Assembly: GCF_003635045.1 (NCBI RefSeq)
Contig: NZ_RBXT01000001.1
Span: 868,001 to 932,000, forward strand
DNA length: 64,000 nucleotides
Direction: 5' to 3'
Source: Terracoccus luteus
GTDB lineage: Bacteria > Actinomycetota > Actinomycetes > Actinomycetales > Dermatophilaceae
Shown: one piece after another, positions 32,193 through 42,095 of the stretch
Position numbering within the stretch: the stretch's first letter is position 1
How the letters are laid out: every line of letters starts with the position of its first letter
Made by a program: the position numbers and the translations under genes
Notes under the pieces: generated by a model
What the model was told of the DNA's origin: nothing
Seen by the model: the letters and a program-made list of their open reading frames with translations, nothing else
The model's database searches: none

Positions 32193-34252
32193 ACCCGTTC
32201 CGCCTCGCCGTCGCCGAGCTGCGTCGGCTGACCGCCAACCGTCTCGCGGCGCTCGCGGTCGTGGCCCTCACCATCGTGCCGACCCTGTACGGCGGCCTGT
32301 ACCTCTGGGCCAACCACGACCCGTACGGGCAGCTGCCGAACGTGCCCGCCGCCGTCGCCACCGACGACGTCGGCACCACCCTCAGCACCGGCGAGAGGCT
32401 GCGGGTGGGCGACCGCGTCGCCGACGACCTCGTGCGCTCGCACTCCTTCGACTGGCACCGGGTCTCACGACAGGAGGCGCTCGACGGCGTCGAGCAGGGG
32501 CGGTACTCCTTCGCCCTCGTGCTGCCGCGCACCTTCTCCTCCGACCTCGCCTCGTCCGGTGACTTCCACCCCCGTCGCGCGTCGATGACCCTCGAGACCA
32601 ACGACGCCAACAACTACCTCGCCTCGGTCATGGGCAACACCGTCGTCAAGGAGGTCACCACCTCCGTCGCCTCTCAGGTGAGCAGCACCGCCGCCAGCCA
32701 GCTGCTCGTCGGCCTGAGCCAGGTGCACGACGAGCTCGGCAAGGCCGCCGACGGCGCGGGCCGGCTGCGCGCCGGCGCGACCGACGCGTCGAAGGGCGCC
32801 GCGAGCCTCGTGACCGGCTCGCAGCGACTCACGACCGGGCTCACCGACCTGCGCGACGGCGCCACCCGTCTCGCCGCCGGCGCCGACGACGCGGTCGCTG
32901 GCGCCGACCGCCTCCACACCGGCGCCTCGCAGCTGCGCACCGGCCTGCGCACCCTGTCGTCCAAGACCGCCGCGCTGCCCGCGCAGACCGACCGGCTCGC
33001 CGACGGCGCCGAGCAGGTGGCGGCCGGCAACCGCACCGTCGCCGCCGCCGGCCTCGAGGTCGCCGGCGTCAGCACCACCCTGCGCGGCGACCTCGCCGAG
33101 CAGCGCAGCGCCCTCCTGGCCGACCTGCGCACGGCCGGGCTCACCGACGAGCAGCTCGCCCTCGTGACGACCCGGCTCGACCGCGTCGACGCCACCGTCG
33201 GGCGTGCCGACGGCCGCATCCAGACCGCGTCGAGGCAGCTGACCGCCCTCTCGACGGGTGCCGACGAGGTCGCGACCGGAGCACGGACGCTGGCCCGCTC
33301 GACCCCCGCCCTCGTGTCCGGTGTCGACGGCGCGGCCACCGGGGCCACGCGTCTGCGCGACGGCGCCGCCTCCCTGGAGACCGGGCTGCGCACCCTCGGC
33401 ACCGGTGCCGACCGCCTCGCCGCCGGTGCAGGCACGGCCGTCACCGGCAGCACCGACCTCACGTCGGGGGCCCGACGCCTGCAGTCGGGTGTCGCCGAGC
33501 TGGGCAAGGGCGCCGGCACCCTGGCGACGTCGCTCACGCAGGGCCGTGACGAGGTGCCCGACCCGACCGACGCCCAGCGTCGCGCCGTGGCGCAGACGAT
33601 CGGCAGCCCGGTCACGGTCGACACGAGCTCGATGTCGAGCGCCGGCAGCTACGGCGCCGGTCTCGCGCCGCTGTTCCTCAGCCTCGCGCTGTGGATCGGC
33701 GCCTACGTCCTCTTCCTCGTCGTCCGGCCGCTCTCGCCGCGCGCCCTCGCCACGAGCCAGCGCTCGGTGCGAACGGCCCTGGGCGGCTGGCTCGCACCGG
33801 TCGCCGTCGGCGCGGTGCAGGCGGTCGTCCTCTACCTCGTCGTCGCGGTGGGGCTGCGCATCCACGTCGCGCACCCCGTGCTCACGATGCTGTTCCTCCT
33901 CGCGGTGTCGATGACCTTCGTGGCCGTGCTGCACGCGCTCGCCGCGCGGCTCGGGGCCATCGGCAAGTTCCTCGGCCTCGTCCTCATGGTCGTGCAGCTC
34001 GTCAGCGCGGGCGGCACGTTCCCGTGGCAGACCCTGCCCGAACCGCTGCAGTGGGTGCACCACGTCGCGCCGATGAGCTACGCGGTCGACGGTCTGCGGC
34101 GCCTGCTCTACGGCGCCGACCTCGGCCCGGTGCTGCTCGACCTCGGCGTGCTCGCCGCGTTCCTCGTCGCCGCGCTGGCCCTGTCGAGCGTCGCCGCGCG
34201 CCGCGCGCGGGTGTGGACCGCCGCGCGGGTGCACCCCGAGCTCGTCCTCTGA
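32189..34252 (+). CDS. YhgE/Pip-family membrane protein
   Basis: 687 aa. One N-terminal membrane helix (LAALAVVALTIVPTLYGGLYLW) is followed by an extracytoplasmic domain (SFALVLPRTFSSDLAS, TNDANNYLASVMGN). A long helical region with repeats of the type LxxGAxxLxxGA spans about residues 180-460, and five or so C-terminal membrane helices follow from about 490. This is the phage-infection-protein / YhgE layout, related to ABC-2 permeases and EsaA. The role is probably export or envelope stress, unproven. GTG 32189 overlaps the preceding stop; TetR control is likely. Confidence 0.88.
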   Translation: MNPFRLAVAELRRLTANRLAALAVVALTIVPTLYGGLYLWANHDPYGQLPNVPAAVATDDVGTTLSTGERLRVGDRVADDLVRSHSFDWHRVSRQEALDGVEQGRYSFALVLPRTFSSDLASSGDFHPRRASMTLETNDANNYLASVMGNTVVKEVTTSVASQVSSTAASQLLVGLSQVHDELGKAADGAGRLRAGATDASKGAASLVTGSQRLTTGLTDLRDGATRLAAGADDAVAGADRLHTGASQLRTGLRTLSSKTAALPAQTDRLADGAEQVAAGNRTVAAAGLEVAGVSTTLRGDLAEQRSALLADLRTAGLTDEQLALVTTRLDRVDATVGRADGRIQTASRQLTALSTGADEVATGARTLARSTPALVSGVDGAATGATRLRDGAASLETGLRTLGTGADRLAAGAGTAVTGSTDLTSGARRLQSGVAELGKGAGTLATSLTQGRDEVPDPTDAQRRAVAQTIGSPVTVDTSSMSSAGSYGAGLAPLFLSLALWIGAYVLFLVVRPLSPRALATSQRSVRTALGGWLAPVAVGAVQAVVLYLVVAVGLRIHVAHPVLTMLFLLAVSMTFVAVLHALAARLGAIGKFLGLVLMVVQLVSAGGTFPWQTLPEPLQWVHHVAPMSYAVDGLRRLLYGADLGPVLLDLGVLAAFLVAALALSSVAARRARVWTAARVHPELVL

Positions 34253-34297
34253 GCGTCGCGCGCCCGCCGCGCAGACCGGGCCCACGACGCCCGTCCG

Positions 34298-34345
34298 GCC
34301 ACCCGGCATCCGTCCCGCTCCGACCGAGGGCGGATGCCGGGTGGC
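34298..34345. terminator. Terminator after the YhgE/Pip gene
   Basis: A perfect 15-bp inverted repeat, GCCACCCGGCATCCG (34298-34312) and its complement (34331-34345), 18-nt spacer. Its right end nearly touches the -10 box of the next gene. Both arms contain the recurrent GGCATCC/GGATGCC heptamer. Confidence 0.7.
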
Positions 34346-34362
34346 TGGGTAGCATCGGGCGC

Positions 34363-34887
34363 ATGAGCAGTGCGGCCCGGGAGAAGTCGTTGGTCCTCAT
34401 GCGTCACGCCAAGGCGGAGGAGGGTGTTGGCTTGCCCGACCACGACCGCGCCCTCGCCCCCCGGGGCCGTCGCGACGCCCACGCGGCGGGCCGATGGCTG
34501 GCCGACCAGGGGCTCGTGCCCGACCTCGTCATCTGCTCGACGGCCGTCCGCACCCGCCAGACGTGGGAGCAGGCGTGCTCCGGGGGCGCCCACGCCGAGT
34601 TCGTCGAGTACCGCCGCAGCGTCTATCTCGGCAGCACCGAGCAGGTGCTCGAGACGCTCCGCGAGGACGGCGGCGACACGGCATCCGTCATGGTCGTCGG
34701 GCACAACCCGACGATGGCCGAGCTGACCAGCCGGCTGTGCGACGGCGCCGGGTCGACCGAGGCGCACGACGCGCTGTCGCGCGGTTTCGAGACGGCCGGC
34801 GTGGCGGTGCTCGACTACGCGGGGGAGTGGGCCGACCTCGACGCGGGGACGTGCCACCTGCGTCGCTTCCACCTCGCGCGGGGCTGA
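34363..34887 (+). CDS. SixA-type phosphohistidine phosphatase
   Basis: 174 aa histidine phosphatase. [13 protein letters not shown] carries the catalytic RHA motif, [20 protein letters not shown] and [13 protein letters not shown] supply phosphate-pocket arginines, and [10 protein letters not shown] the second histidine. SixA proteins dephosphorylate phosphohistidine on signalling proteins such as HPt domains; the target here is unknown. -10 TAGCAT (34350-34355) is 7 nt before ATG 34363, so the message is probably leaderless. It is separate from the ilvD promoter 80 bp downstream. Confidence 0.88.
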   Translation: MSSAAREKSLVLMRHAKAEEGVGLPDHDRALAPRGRRDAHAAGRWLADQGLVPDLVICSTAVRTRQTWEQACSGGAHAEFVEYRRSVYLGSTEQVLETLREDGGDTASVMVVGHNPTMAELTSRLCDGAGSTEAHDALSRGFETAGVAVLDYAGEWADLDAGTCHLRRFHLARG

Positions 34888-34922
34888 GACCCGCCCGCCC
34901 GCCGAGCGTGACACTGCCGGGC

Positions 34923-34962
34923 GTGAGATGCGGTGTCCACGGTGCGGACACGGTTCTATGCT
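34923..34962 (+). promoter_or_regulatory. ilvD promoter with BCAA box
   Basis: GTGAGAT (34923-34929) and TGCGGAC (34943-34949) form tandem half-sites 20 bp apart. -10 TATGCT (34957-34962) follows and ends 7 nt before ATG 34970. The same arrangement occurs upstream of leuB, cimA and the 45.9-kb leader. TGCGGACACGGT (34943-34954) recurs exactly at 56534-56545 before cimA. Confidence 0.55.
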
Positions 34963-34969
34963 GCTCGGC

Positions 34970-36670
34970 ATGACGCAGACGCCCGACATCAAGCCCCGCA
35001 GCCGCGACGTCACGGACGGTCTCGAGAAGACCGCCGCGCGGGGGATGCTCCGGGCGGTCGGCATGGGTGACGACGACTTCGCCAAGCCGCAGGTCGGCGT
35101 GGCGAGCTCGTGGAACGAGATCACGCCGTGCAACCTCTCGCTCGACCGGCTGGCGAAGGCGGTCAAGGACGGCGTCCACGCCGGCGGCGGCTACCCGCTC
35201 GAGTTCGGCACCATCTCGGTGTCCGACGGCATCTCGATGGGCCACGAGGGCATGCACTTCAGCCTCGTCAGCCGCGAGGTCATCGCCGACTCCGTCGAGA
35301 CGGTCATGAACGCCGAGCGGCTCGACGGGTCGGTGCTGCTCGCCGGGTGCGACAAGTCGCTGCCGGGCATGCTCATGGCGGCCGCGCGGCTCAACCTCAG
35401 CTCGGTCTTCCTCTACGCCGGCTCGATCCTGCCCGGCATCGCCAAGCTCAGCGACGGCACCGAGAAGACGGTGACGATCATCGACGCCTTCGAGGCCGTC
35501 GGCGCCTGCGCGGCCGGCCGCATGTCGCGCGCGGACGTCGACGCCATCGAGCGCGCCATCTGCCCCGGTGAGGGCGCCTGCGGCGGCATGTACACCGCCA
35601 ACACGATGGCCTCGGTGGCCGAGGCCATCGGCATGTCGCTGCCCGGCTCGGCCGCGCCGCCCGCCACCGACCGTCGCCGCGACACCTTCGCCCGCAAGTC
35701 GGGTGAGGCCGTGGTCGAGCTGCTGCGCAAGGGGATCCGCGCCCGCGACATCATGACGAAGGAGGCGTTCGAGAACGCCATCGCCGTCGTCATGGCCTTC
35801 GGTGGGTCGACGAACGCCGTGCTCCACCTGCTCGCCATCGCCCACGAGGCCGAGGTCGACCTCACCATCGACGACTTCGCCCGCATCGGGGCCAAGGTCC
35901 CGCACCTCGCCGACGTCAAGCCCTTCGGCAGCTACGTGATGACCGACATAGACCGCGTCGGCGGGGTGCCCGTCGTCATGCGGGCCCTGCTCGACGCGGG
36001 CCTGCTGCACGGCGACTGCCTGACCGTCACCGGCCGCACGATGGCCGAGAACCTCGCCGACATCGCGCCCCCCGACCTCGACGGCAAGGTCATGCGGGCC
36101 ATGAGCGAGCCCATCCACGCCTCCGGCGGCCTCACCATCCTCAAGGGCTCGCTGGCACCGGAGGGTGCGGTCGTGAAGTCGGCCGGGTTCGACGACTCGG
36201 TCTTCGAGGGCACCGCCCGCGTCTTCGACGGCGAGCGCGCCGCCATGGACGCGGTCGAGCAGGGCGCCCTCGCCCCGCGCGACGTCGTCGTCATCCGCTA
36301 CGAGGGCCCGAAGGGCGGGCCCGGCATGCGCGAGATGCTCGCCGTCACCGGGGCCATCAAGGGCGCCGGCCTCGGCAAGGACGTCCTCCTGCTCACCGAC
36401 GGCCGCTTCTCGGGCGGCACGACGGGCCTGTGCGTCGGTCACGTCGCCCCCGAGGCCGTCGACGACGGGCCGATCGCGTTCGTGCGCGACGGCGACGGCA
36501 TCCGGCTCGACGTCGCGAACGGTCGGCTCGACCTGCTCGTCGACGACGCGGAGATGCAGCGCCGTCGTGACGAGGGGGTCACCCACCCCGAGCCGAAGTA
36601 CACGCGCGGCGTGCTCGCCAAGTACCGCAAGCTCGTCGGTTCGGCGAGCCGCGGGGCCGTCTGCGACTGA
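34970..36670 (+). CDS. ilvD: Dihydroxy-acid dehydratase IlvD
   Basis: 566 aa. Fe-S cysteines are seen in [26 protein letters not shown] and [32 protein letters not shown] is near the C-terminus. It dehydrates 2,3-dihydroxy-isovalerate and -methylvalerate, the third common step of valine and isoleucine synthesis. ATG 34970 is preferred over ATG 34928 because a -10 TATGCT lies 7 nt upstream and the protein then begins as usual ([19 protein letters not shown]). It is monocistronic but carries the same upstream boxes as leuB and cimA, implying coregulation. Confidence 0.95.
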   Translation: MTQTPDIKPRSRDVTDGLEKTAARGMLRAVGMGDDDFAKPQVGVASSWNEITPCNLSLDRLAKAVKDGVHAGGGYPLEFGTISVSDGISMGHEGMHFSLVSREVIADSVETVMNAERLDGSVLLAGCDKSLPGMLMAAARLNLSSVFLYAGSILPGIAKLSDGTEKTVTIIDAFEAVGACAAGRMSRADVDAIERAICPGEGACGGMYTANTMASVAEAIGMSLPGSAAPPATDRRRDTFARKSGEAVVELLRKGIRARDIMTKEAFENAIAVVMAFGGSTNAVLHLLAIAHEAEVDLTIDDFARIGAKVPHLADVKPFGSYVMTDIDRVGGVPVVMRALLDAGLLHGDCLTVTGRTMAENLADIAPPDLDGKVMRAMSEPIHASGGLTILKGSLAPEGAVVKSAGFDDSVFEGTARVFDGERAAMDAVEQGALAPRDVVVIRYEGPKGGPGMREMLAVTGAIKGAGLGKDVLLLTDGRFSGGTTGLCVGHVAPEAVDDGPIAFVRDGDGIRLDVANGRLDLLVDDAEMQRRRDEGVTHPEPKYTRGVLAKYRKLVGSASRGAVCD

Positions 36671-36674
36671 CCGG

Positions 36675-37676
36675 TCAGGCGCGGGGGCCGGTGTCGCGCA
36701 CGCGGTGCACCCACGTCGACGTGACGACCATGCCGACCCGCTCGTAGAGGCCCAGGGCGCCCGTGCGCGAGTCGGTCGACAGCTCGGACCGCTCGGCCCC
36801 GTGCTCACGGGCCAGCGCGAAGGCGTCGACGAGCAGTGCCCGGGCCAGGCCCCGGCCGCGACGGTCGAGCCGCACCGCGAGGCGCGCGACGTAGCCCACG
36901 GTGCCCTCGGCCGCCAGCTGCAGCAGGCAGGCCCCGACGGGCGTCAAGGTCTCGTCGGTCACCACGCGCAGGTGCCACGGCTCGAAGCCGGGACGCCGGA
37001 CGGTGGAGGCGGCGAAGTCCTCGAACCGCTCGCGCTCGCGGACGGACCACTCGAGGAAGGCGTCCTCGATGACGTCGTGCACCGCGCGGTACTCGTCCGG
37101 CTCGGCCGTGCGGACCGCGTACCCGGTGGGCAGCGGCTGCGGCTGCACCTGCTCGCCGGGCGGGAGGGCGAGCACCCACGAGGTCCACGCCACCGCGTAC
37201 CCGAGGGCTTCGAGCAGCCGGTCGCCCGGTGAACCCGCCGGCACGGGCATGCCGACAAGGCCGCGTCCGTCGCGACGGCTGACGGCCTGCATCCAGGTGG
37301 CGAGCGCCGTGCCGATGCCGCGGCCGCGGTGGGCGACGGCGACGGTGGCGGCGCCCCACCGGCCCTCGTACACCTCGGCATAGCCGACCAGCCGGGGGTC
37401 CGGCCCCGGGGTGAGGACCCCGATGCTCTGGGTGCCCAGGTCGAAGCTGGGTCGCTGCCAGTCGCCCACGAGGTCGGCCTCCTCGATCTCCGCCTCGCCG
37501 AGCACGTCGCGCTCGTCCTGCGCCATGAGCTCGAAGACCGCCGCGGAGTCGGCCGTGGTGAGGGGCCGGACGACGAGGCCGAGGCCCGCCATCGCCGCGG
37601 CGAGGGGTGCGGTCACGTCGTCCGTGGCGGACGCAGGGGCGCCGGCGATGGGGGACGGGGTCGGGTGGCTGCTCAC
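36675..37676 (-). CDS. Tandem GNAT acetyltransferase
   Basis: 333 aa with two GNAT domains. The first has VAVAHRGRGIGTALATWMQ (about residue 112), the second YVARLAVRLDRRGRGLARALLVDAF (about residue 263); both contain the R-x-x-G-x-G/A loop for acetyl-CoA. This two-domain plan resembles mycothiol synthase MshD, but also many other actinobacterial proteins; the identity is open. GTG 37676 starts SSHPTPSPIAG. It converges on ilvD with only 4 nt between the stops, so transcripts may overlap. Confidence 0.78.
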   Translation of the reverse strand: MSSHPTPSPIAGAPASATDDVTAPLAAAMAGLGLVVRPLTTADSAAVFELMAQDERDVLGEAEIEEADLVGDWQRPSFDLGTQSIGVLTPGPDPRLVGYAEVYEGRWGAATVAVAHRGRGIGTALATWMQAVSRRDGRGLVGMPVPAGSPGDRLLEALGYAVAWTSWVLALPPGEQVQPQPLPTGYAVRTAEPDEYRAVHDVIEDAFLEWSVRERERFEDFAASTVRRPGFEPWHLRVVTDETLTPVGACLLQLAAEGTVGYVARLAVRLDRRGRGLARALLVDAFALAREHGAERSELSTDSRTGALGLYERVGMVVTSTWVHRVRDTGPRA

Positions 37677-37793
37677 AGGTCGTCAGTGTCCTGGCGCGCG
37701 GTCGGCGCCTCAACCGGGTTTCCCTCCCAGGGGCGCGGTGGACGGCGGGGGTGGGCCGTCACCGATCGCCGACCGCCGAGCGTCGGACACAGA

Positions 37794-37862
37794 GTGAGAC
37801 TCCGGTATCAGTGAGTGAGACTCATGAGACGGCTGATTGACACCCCGGCGACCCCGTAGGAC
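37794..37862 (+). promoter_or_regulatory. ilvB promoter region with three TGAGAC boxes
   Basis: The 346-bp gap 37677-38022 holds no protein gene except the leader peptide. GTGAGAC at 37794-37800 and 37815-37821 are 21 bp apart, and ATGAGAC follows at 37824-37830. TTGACA (37837-37842) could be a -35; TAGGAC (37857-37862) is the nearest -10-like hexamer, 9 nt before the leader GTG, but with only 14 nt spacing to TTGACA. Confidence 0.5.
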
Positions 37863-37871
37863 GGTAGGGAC

Positions 37872-37907
37872 GTGGCCCGCCTCCTCGTACTTCACCAGCG
37901 CGACTGA
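37872..37907 (+). CDS. ilvB leader peptide (attenuator), 11 aa
   Basis: The peptide is [11 protein letters not shown] (GTG start), with codons Leu-Leu-Val-Leu in the middle. It is followed within 25 nt by a GC hairpin and seven Ts. Leader peptides rich in Leu/Val/Ile before ilvB are known in corynebacteria and streptomycetes, where ribosome stalling on scarce charged tRNA prevents termination. The peptide probably has no other role. Assignment comes from codon content, position and the downstream terminator. Confidence 0.75.
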   Translation: MARLLVLHQRD

Positions 37908-37930
37908 CCAGCACGACCGGTCAGCGCGCT

Positions 37931-37965
37931 CCCTTCCGTCCCTCACGGGGCAGGAGGGTTTTTTT
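37931..37965 (+). terminator. Attenuator terminator upstream of ilvB
   Basis: A hairpin 37931-37958 (CCCT pairs with AGGG, then CC with GG, and an inner CCC/GGG stem) is followed directly by TTTTTTT at 37959-37965. T-runs are rare in this window, which makes this a clear intrinsic terminator located before the ilvB start at 38023. Confidence 0.8.
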
Positions 37966-38022
37966 GTGGCCGGAGACGGTCGAGGAAGCACCACCGAGCC
38001 CCGAGCAGCGAAGGAAGAGACC

Positions 38023-40095
38023 GTGAGCGACACGACGAAGCAGGCCCCATCGCCGGCGGACGTGGCCTCCGTGGCCCGGCCGCGGCCGGGCGCGCCGGGA
38101 GGGGCTCACACGGCGGGCGCCGCCCACACCGGGACGAGCGCCGACGGTCTCGCCACCCCGTCCGGCACCGTCGGCTCGTCCGGCACTGCCGGCTCGTCCG
38201 GCACGTCGGGCCGGTCGGCGTCCTCCTCGGCCACCCCGAGGAGCACGAGCCGCACGAGCAGCAGCCACAGCACCCACGGCACGGATGCCGGCGTCGACGT
38301 CCGTGAGGGCGTGACGGGTGCGCAGTCGCTCGTGCTTGCGCTCGAGGCCGTGGGCTGCGAGGTCGTCTTCGGCATCCCCGGCGGGGCGATCCTGCCCGCC
38401 TACGACCCCATGCTCGACTCGAAGAAGGTGCGCCACATCCTCGTGCGCCACGAGCAGGGCGCGGGCCACGCGGCGGAGGGGTACGCGTCGGCGACCGGCA
38501 AGGTCGGCGTCTGCATGGCGACGTCCGGCCCGGGCGCGACCAACCTCGTCACCCCGATCGCCGACGCCTACATGGACTCCGTGCCGATGGTCGCCATCAC
38601 CGGCCAGGTCGCGAGCGGCGCCATCGGCACCGACGCGTTCCAGGAGGCCGACATCCGCGGCATCACGATGCCGATCACGAAGCACAACTACCTCGTCACG
38701 GATGCCGCCCGCATCCCGCAGGCGATCGCCGAGGCCTTCCACGTCGCCCGCACCGGTCGCCCCGGCCCGGTGCTCGTCGACATCAGCAAGGACGCCCTGC
38801 AGGCGAGCACGACCTTCAGCTGGCCGCCGGTGTTCGACCTCCCGGGCTACCGGCCGGTGACCCGGCCGCACGGCAAGCAGATCCGCGAGGCGGCCCGCCT
38901 CATGGCCCAGGCCCGGCGCCCGGTGCTCTACGTCGGCGGTGGCGTCGTCCGCGGGCACGCCAGCGAGGCCCTGCGGCGCCTCGTCGCGCTGACGCAGATC
39001 CCCGTCGTCACGACCCTCATGGCCCGCGGGACGGTGCCCGACAGTGAGCCGCTGAACCTCGGCATGCCCGGCATGCACGGGACCGTCGCGGCGGTGACGG
39101 GCCTGCAGAAGAGCGACCTCATCATCGCCCTCGGCGCCCGCTTCGACGACCGCGTCACCGGGCAGCTGTCGTCCTTCGCGCCCGACGCCAAGGTCATCCA
39201 CGCCGACATCGACCCGGCGGAGATCAGCAAGAACCGAACCGCGGACGTGCCGATCGTCGGCGACGTCCTCGAGGTGGTCACCGAGCTCACCGACCAGGTG
39301 GCCGCCGACATGAAGGCGGCGCAGAGCGCCGAGCCGCAGGCCGCGGCGGCCGCGTCGGCAGCGTCGGCAGCGTCATGGGACTTCGCCGAGTGGCGCGAGC
39401 GGGTGGCCGGCTGGAAGCGGTCGTTCCCCCTCGGCTACACGGACAGCGCCGACGGCACGCTCTCGCCCCAGTACGTCATCGAGCGCATCGGTGCCCTGAG
39501 CGGGCCCGACGCGACCTACGTCGCGGGGGTCGGCCAGCACCAGATGTGGGCCGCGCAGTTCGTCCGGTACGAGCGGCCGAACTCGTGGATCAACTCCGGT
39601 GGGCTCGGCACGATGGGGTTCTCGGTGCCGGCGGCCATGGGCGCCAAGGTCGCCGAGCCGGAGCGCACGGTGTGGGCCATCGACGGTGACGGCTGCTTCC
39701 AGATGACCAACCAGGAGCTCGCCACCTGCGTCATCAACAAGATCCCGGTCAAGGTCGCGGTCATCAACAACAGCTCGCTCGGCATGGTCCGCCAGTGGCA
39801 GACCCTCTTCTACGGGGAGCGCTACTCCAACACCGACCTGCAGCCGACGGCCTCGCGCGTCCCCGACTTCGTCAAGCTCGCCGACGCCTACGGGTGCGTC
39901 GGTCTGCGGGCCGAGACGCCCGAGGAGGTCGACGACGTCATCCGTCAGGCGCTCGCCATCGACGACCGCCCCGTCGTCATCGACTTCATCGTCCACCGCG
40001 ACGCCATGGTGTGGCCGATGGTGCCCGCCGGCGTGAGCAACGACATGATCCAGGCCGCCCGCGACGAGGCGCCCGTCTGGGAACGAGAGGACTGA
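38023..40095 (+). CDS. ilvB: Acetolactate synthase, large subunit
   Basis: 690 aa. The ThDP enzyme core starts near residue 100 with [20 protein letters not shown] and [12 protein letters not shown]; the ThDP glutamate is in [18 protein letters not shown]-region residues follow, and [12 protein letters not shown] with [13 protein letters not shown] is the metal/ThDP site. It makes acetolactate and acetohydroxybutyrate. GTG 38023 has AAGGAAGAG before it. About 100 N-terminal residues are an unusual low-complexity Ser/Gly/Thr/Ala extension. It is 2 nt from ilvN, and expression is probably attenuated by the leader at 37872. Confidence 0.95.
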   Translation: MSDTTKQAPSPADVASVARPRPGAPGGAHTAGAAHTGTSADGLATPSGTVGSSGTAGSSGTSGRSASSSATPRSTSRTSSSHSTHGTDAGVDVREGVTGAQSLVLALEAVGCEVVFGIPGGAILPAYDPMLDSKKVRHILVRHEQGAGHAAEGYASATGKVGVCMATSGPGATNLVTPIADAYMDSVPMVAITGQVASGAIGTDAFQEADIRGITMPITKHNYLVTDAARIPQAIAEAFHVARTGRPGPVLVDISKDALQASTTFSWPPVFDLPGYRPVTRPHGKQIREAARLMAQARRPVLYVGGGVVRGHASEALRRLVALTQIPVVTTLMARGTVPDSEPLNLGMPGMHGTVAAVTGLQKSDLIIALGARFDDRVTGQLSSFAPDAKVIHADIDPAEISKNRTADVPIVGDVLEVVTELTDQVAADMKAAQSAEPQAAAAASAASAASWDFAEWRERVAGWKRSFPLGYTDSADGTLSPQYVIERIGALSGPDATYVAGVGQHQMWAAQFVRYERPNSWINSGGLGTMGFSVPAAMGAKVAEPERTVWAIDGDGCFQMTNQELATCVINKIPVKVAVINNSSLGMVRQWQTLFYGERYSNTDLQPTASRVPDFVKLADAYGCVGLRAETPEEVDDVIRQALAIDDRPVVIDFIVHRDAMVWPMVPAGVSNDMIQAARDEAPVWERED

Positions 40096-40097
40096 CC

Positions 40098-40610
40098 ATG
40101 AGCAAGCACACCCTGTCGGTGCTCGTCGAGAACAAGCCCGGCGTCCTCGCCCGTGTGGCGGCCCTGTTCTCGCGGCGCGGCTTCAACATCGACTCCCTCG
40201 CCGTGGGGCCCACCGAGCTCTCCGACATCTCGCGCATGACCGTCGTCGTCGAGGTCGAGGGCACCGCGCTCGAGCAGGTGACGAAGCAGCTCAACAAGCT
40301 CATCGAGGTGCTCAAGGTCGTCGAGCTCGACCCCACCCACTCCGTCCAGCGCGAGATCCTGCTCGTCAAGGTGCGGTCGGACGCGGTCAGCCGCAGCCAG
40401 ATCGTCGACACCGCAAGCCTGTTCAAGGCCAAGGTCGTCGACGTGACGACCGACTCGGTCGTCATCGAGGCCACCGGCAACACCGACAAGCTGCGCGCTC
40501 TGCTCGACGTGCTCGCCCCCTTCGGGGTCAAGGAGCTCGTCCAGTCGGGCATGGTGGCGGTCGGTCGCGGGTCGCGCTCGATCACCGACCGCAGCCTCCG
40601 CAGCGCCTGA
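40098..40610 (+). CDS. ilvN: Acetolactate synthase, regulatory subunit
   Basis: 170 aa. The N-terminal ACT domain (HTLSVLVENKPGVLARVAALF, GFNIDSLAVGPTE) binds valine; the C-terminal domain (QREILLVKVRSD, VDVTTDSVVIEATG) completes the small-subunit fold. It activates IlvB and gives feedback inhibition. ATG 40098 is 2 nt after the ilvB stop. ilvC follows after 135 nt with its own ribosome site. Confidence 0.96.
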   Translation: MSKHTLSVLVENKPGVLARVAALFSRRGFNIDSLAVGPTELSDISRMTVVVEVEGTALEQVTKQLNKLIEVLKVVELDPTHSVQREILLVKVRSDAVSRSQIVDTASLFKAKVVDVTTDSVVIEATGNTDKLRALLDVLAPFGVKELVQSGMVAVGRGSRSITDRSLRSA

Positions 40611-41774
<1,164 letters not shown>

Positions 41775-41801
41775 CCCCCCGCGGACCCCGGCCCACGGGC
41801 C

Positions 41802-41840
41802 GGACGCCCGGTCGCCCGTTCGTGGGGCGACCGGGCGTCC
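41802..41840 (+). terminator. ilvBNC operon terminator
   Basis: A perfect 16-bp stem (41802-41817 with 41825-41840) with a 7-nt loop, 28 nt after the ilvC stop. Confidence 0.8.
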
Positions 41841-42095
41841 GTCGTCCGCCGACCTCCCGGCCGCTTCTCGGTCGCCTCCCGGCCGTCTCGCGACCGCCCG
41901 GTCGTCCGTCATTCGGGACGGGCCGTCCAGCCACTGATACATCAGGCGGGGCGACACGTGCTGCTCACATCGTGGTTACCGGCCGGGGGAGCGGGCCGGG
42001 GTGCGCCTAGACTCGCTGCGGCACACCGCGGTGCCGACGACGGCCCGCGCCCCGACGAGTGCGTGGGCTCCCACCCGTCCGGAAGGGAACACCCT
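41841..42095 (+). promoter_or_regulatory. serA upstream region
   Basis: The 321-bp gap 41775-42095 has no gene. After the ilvC terminator comes degenerate low-complexity sequence built from CGGTCG/CGGCCG units (about 41855-41910). Then follows CTGAT-AC-ATCAG (41934-41945), a perfect 5-bp dyad in an unusually A/T-rich patch that may be an operator. GGAAGGG lies before the serA GTG. No clear -10 was found. Confidence 0.35.

Noticed and set aside
38023-40095. ilvB start at 37837
   Set aside because: That would translate through the leader peptide and the attenuator terminator; GTG 38023 has a ribosome site.
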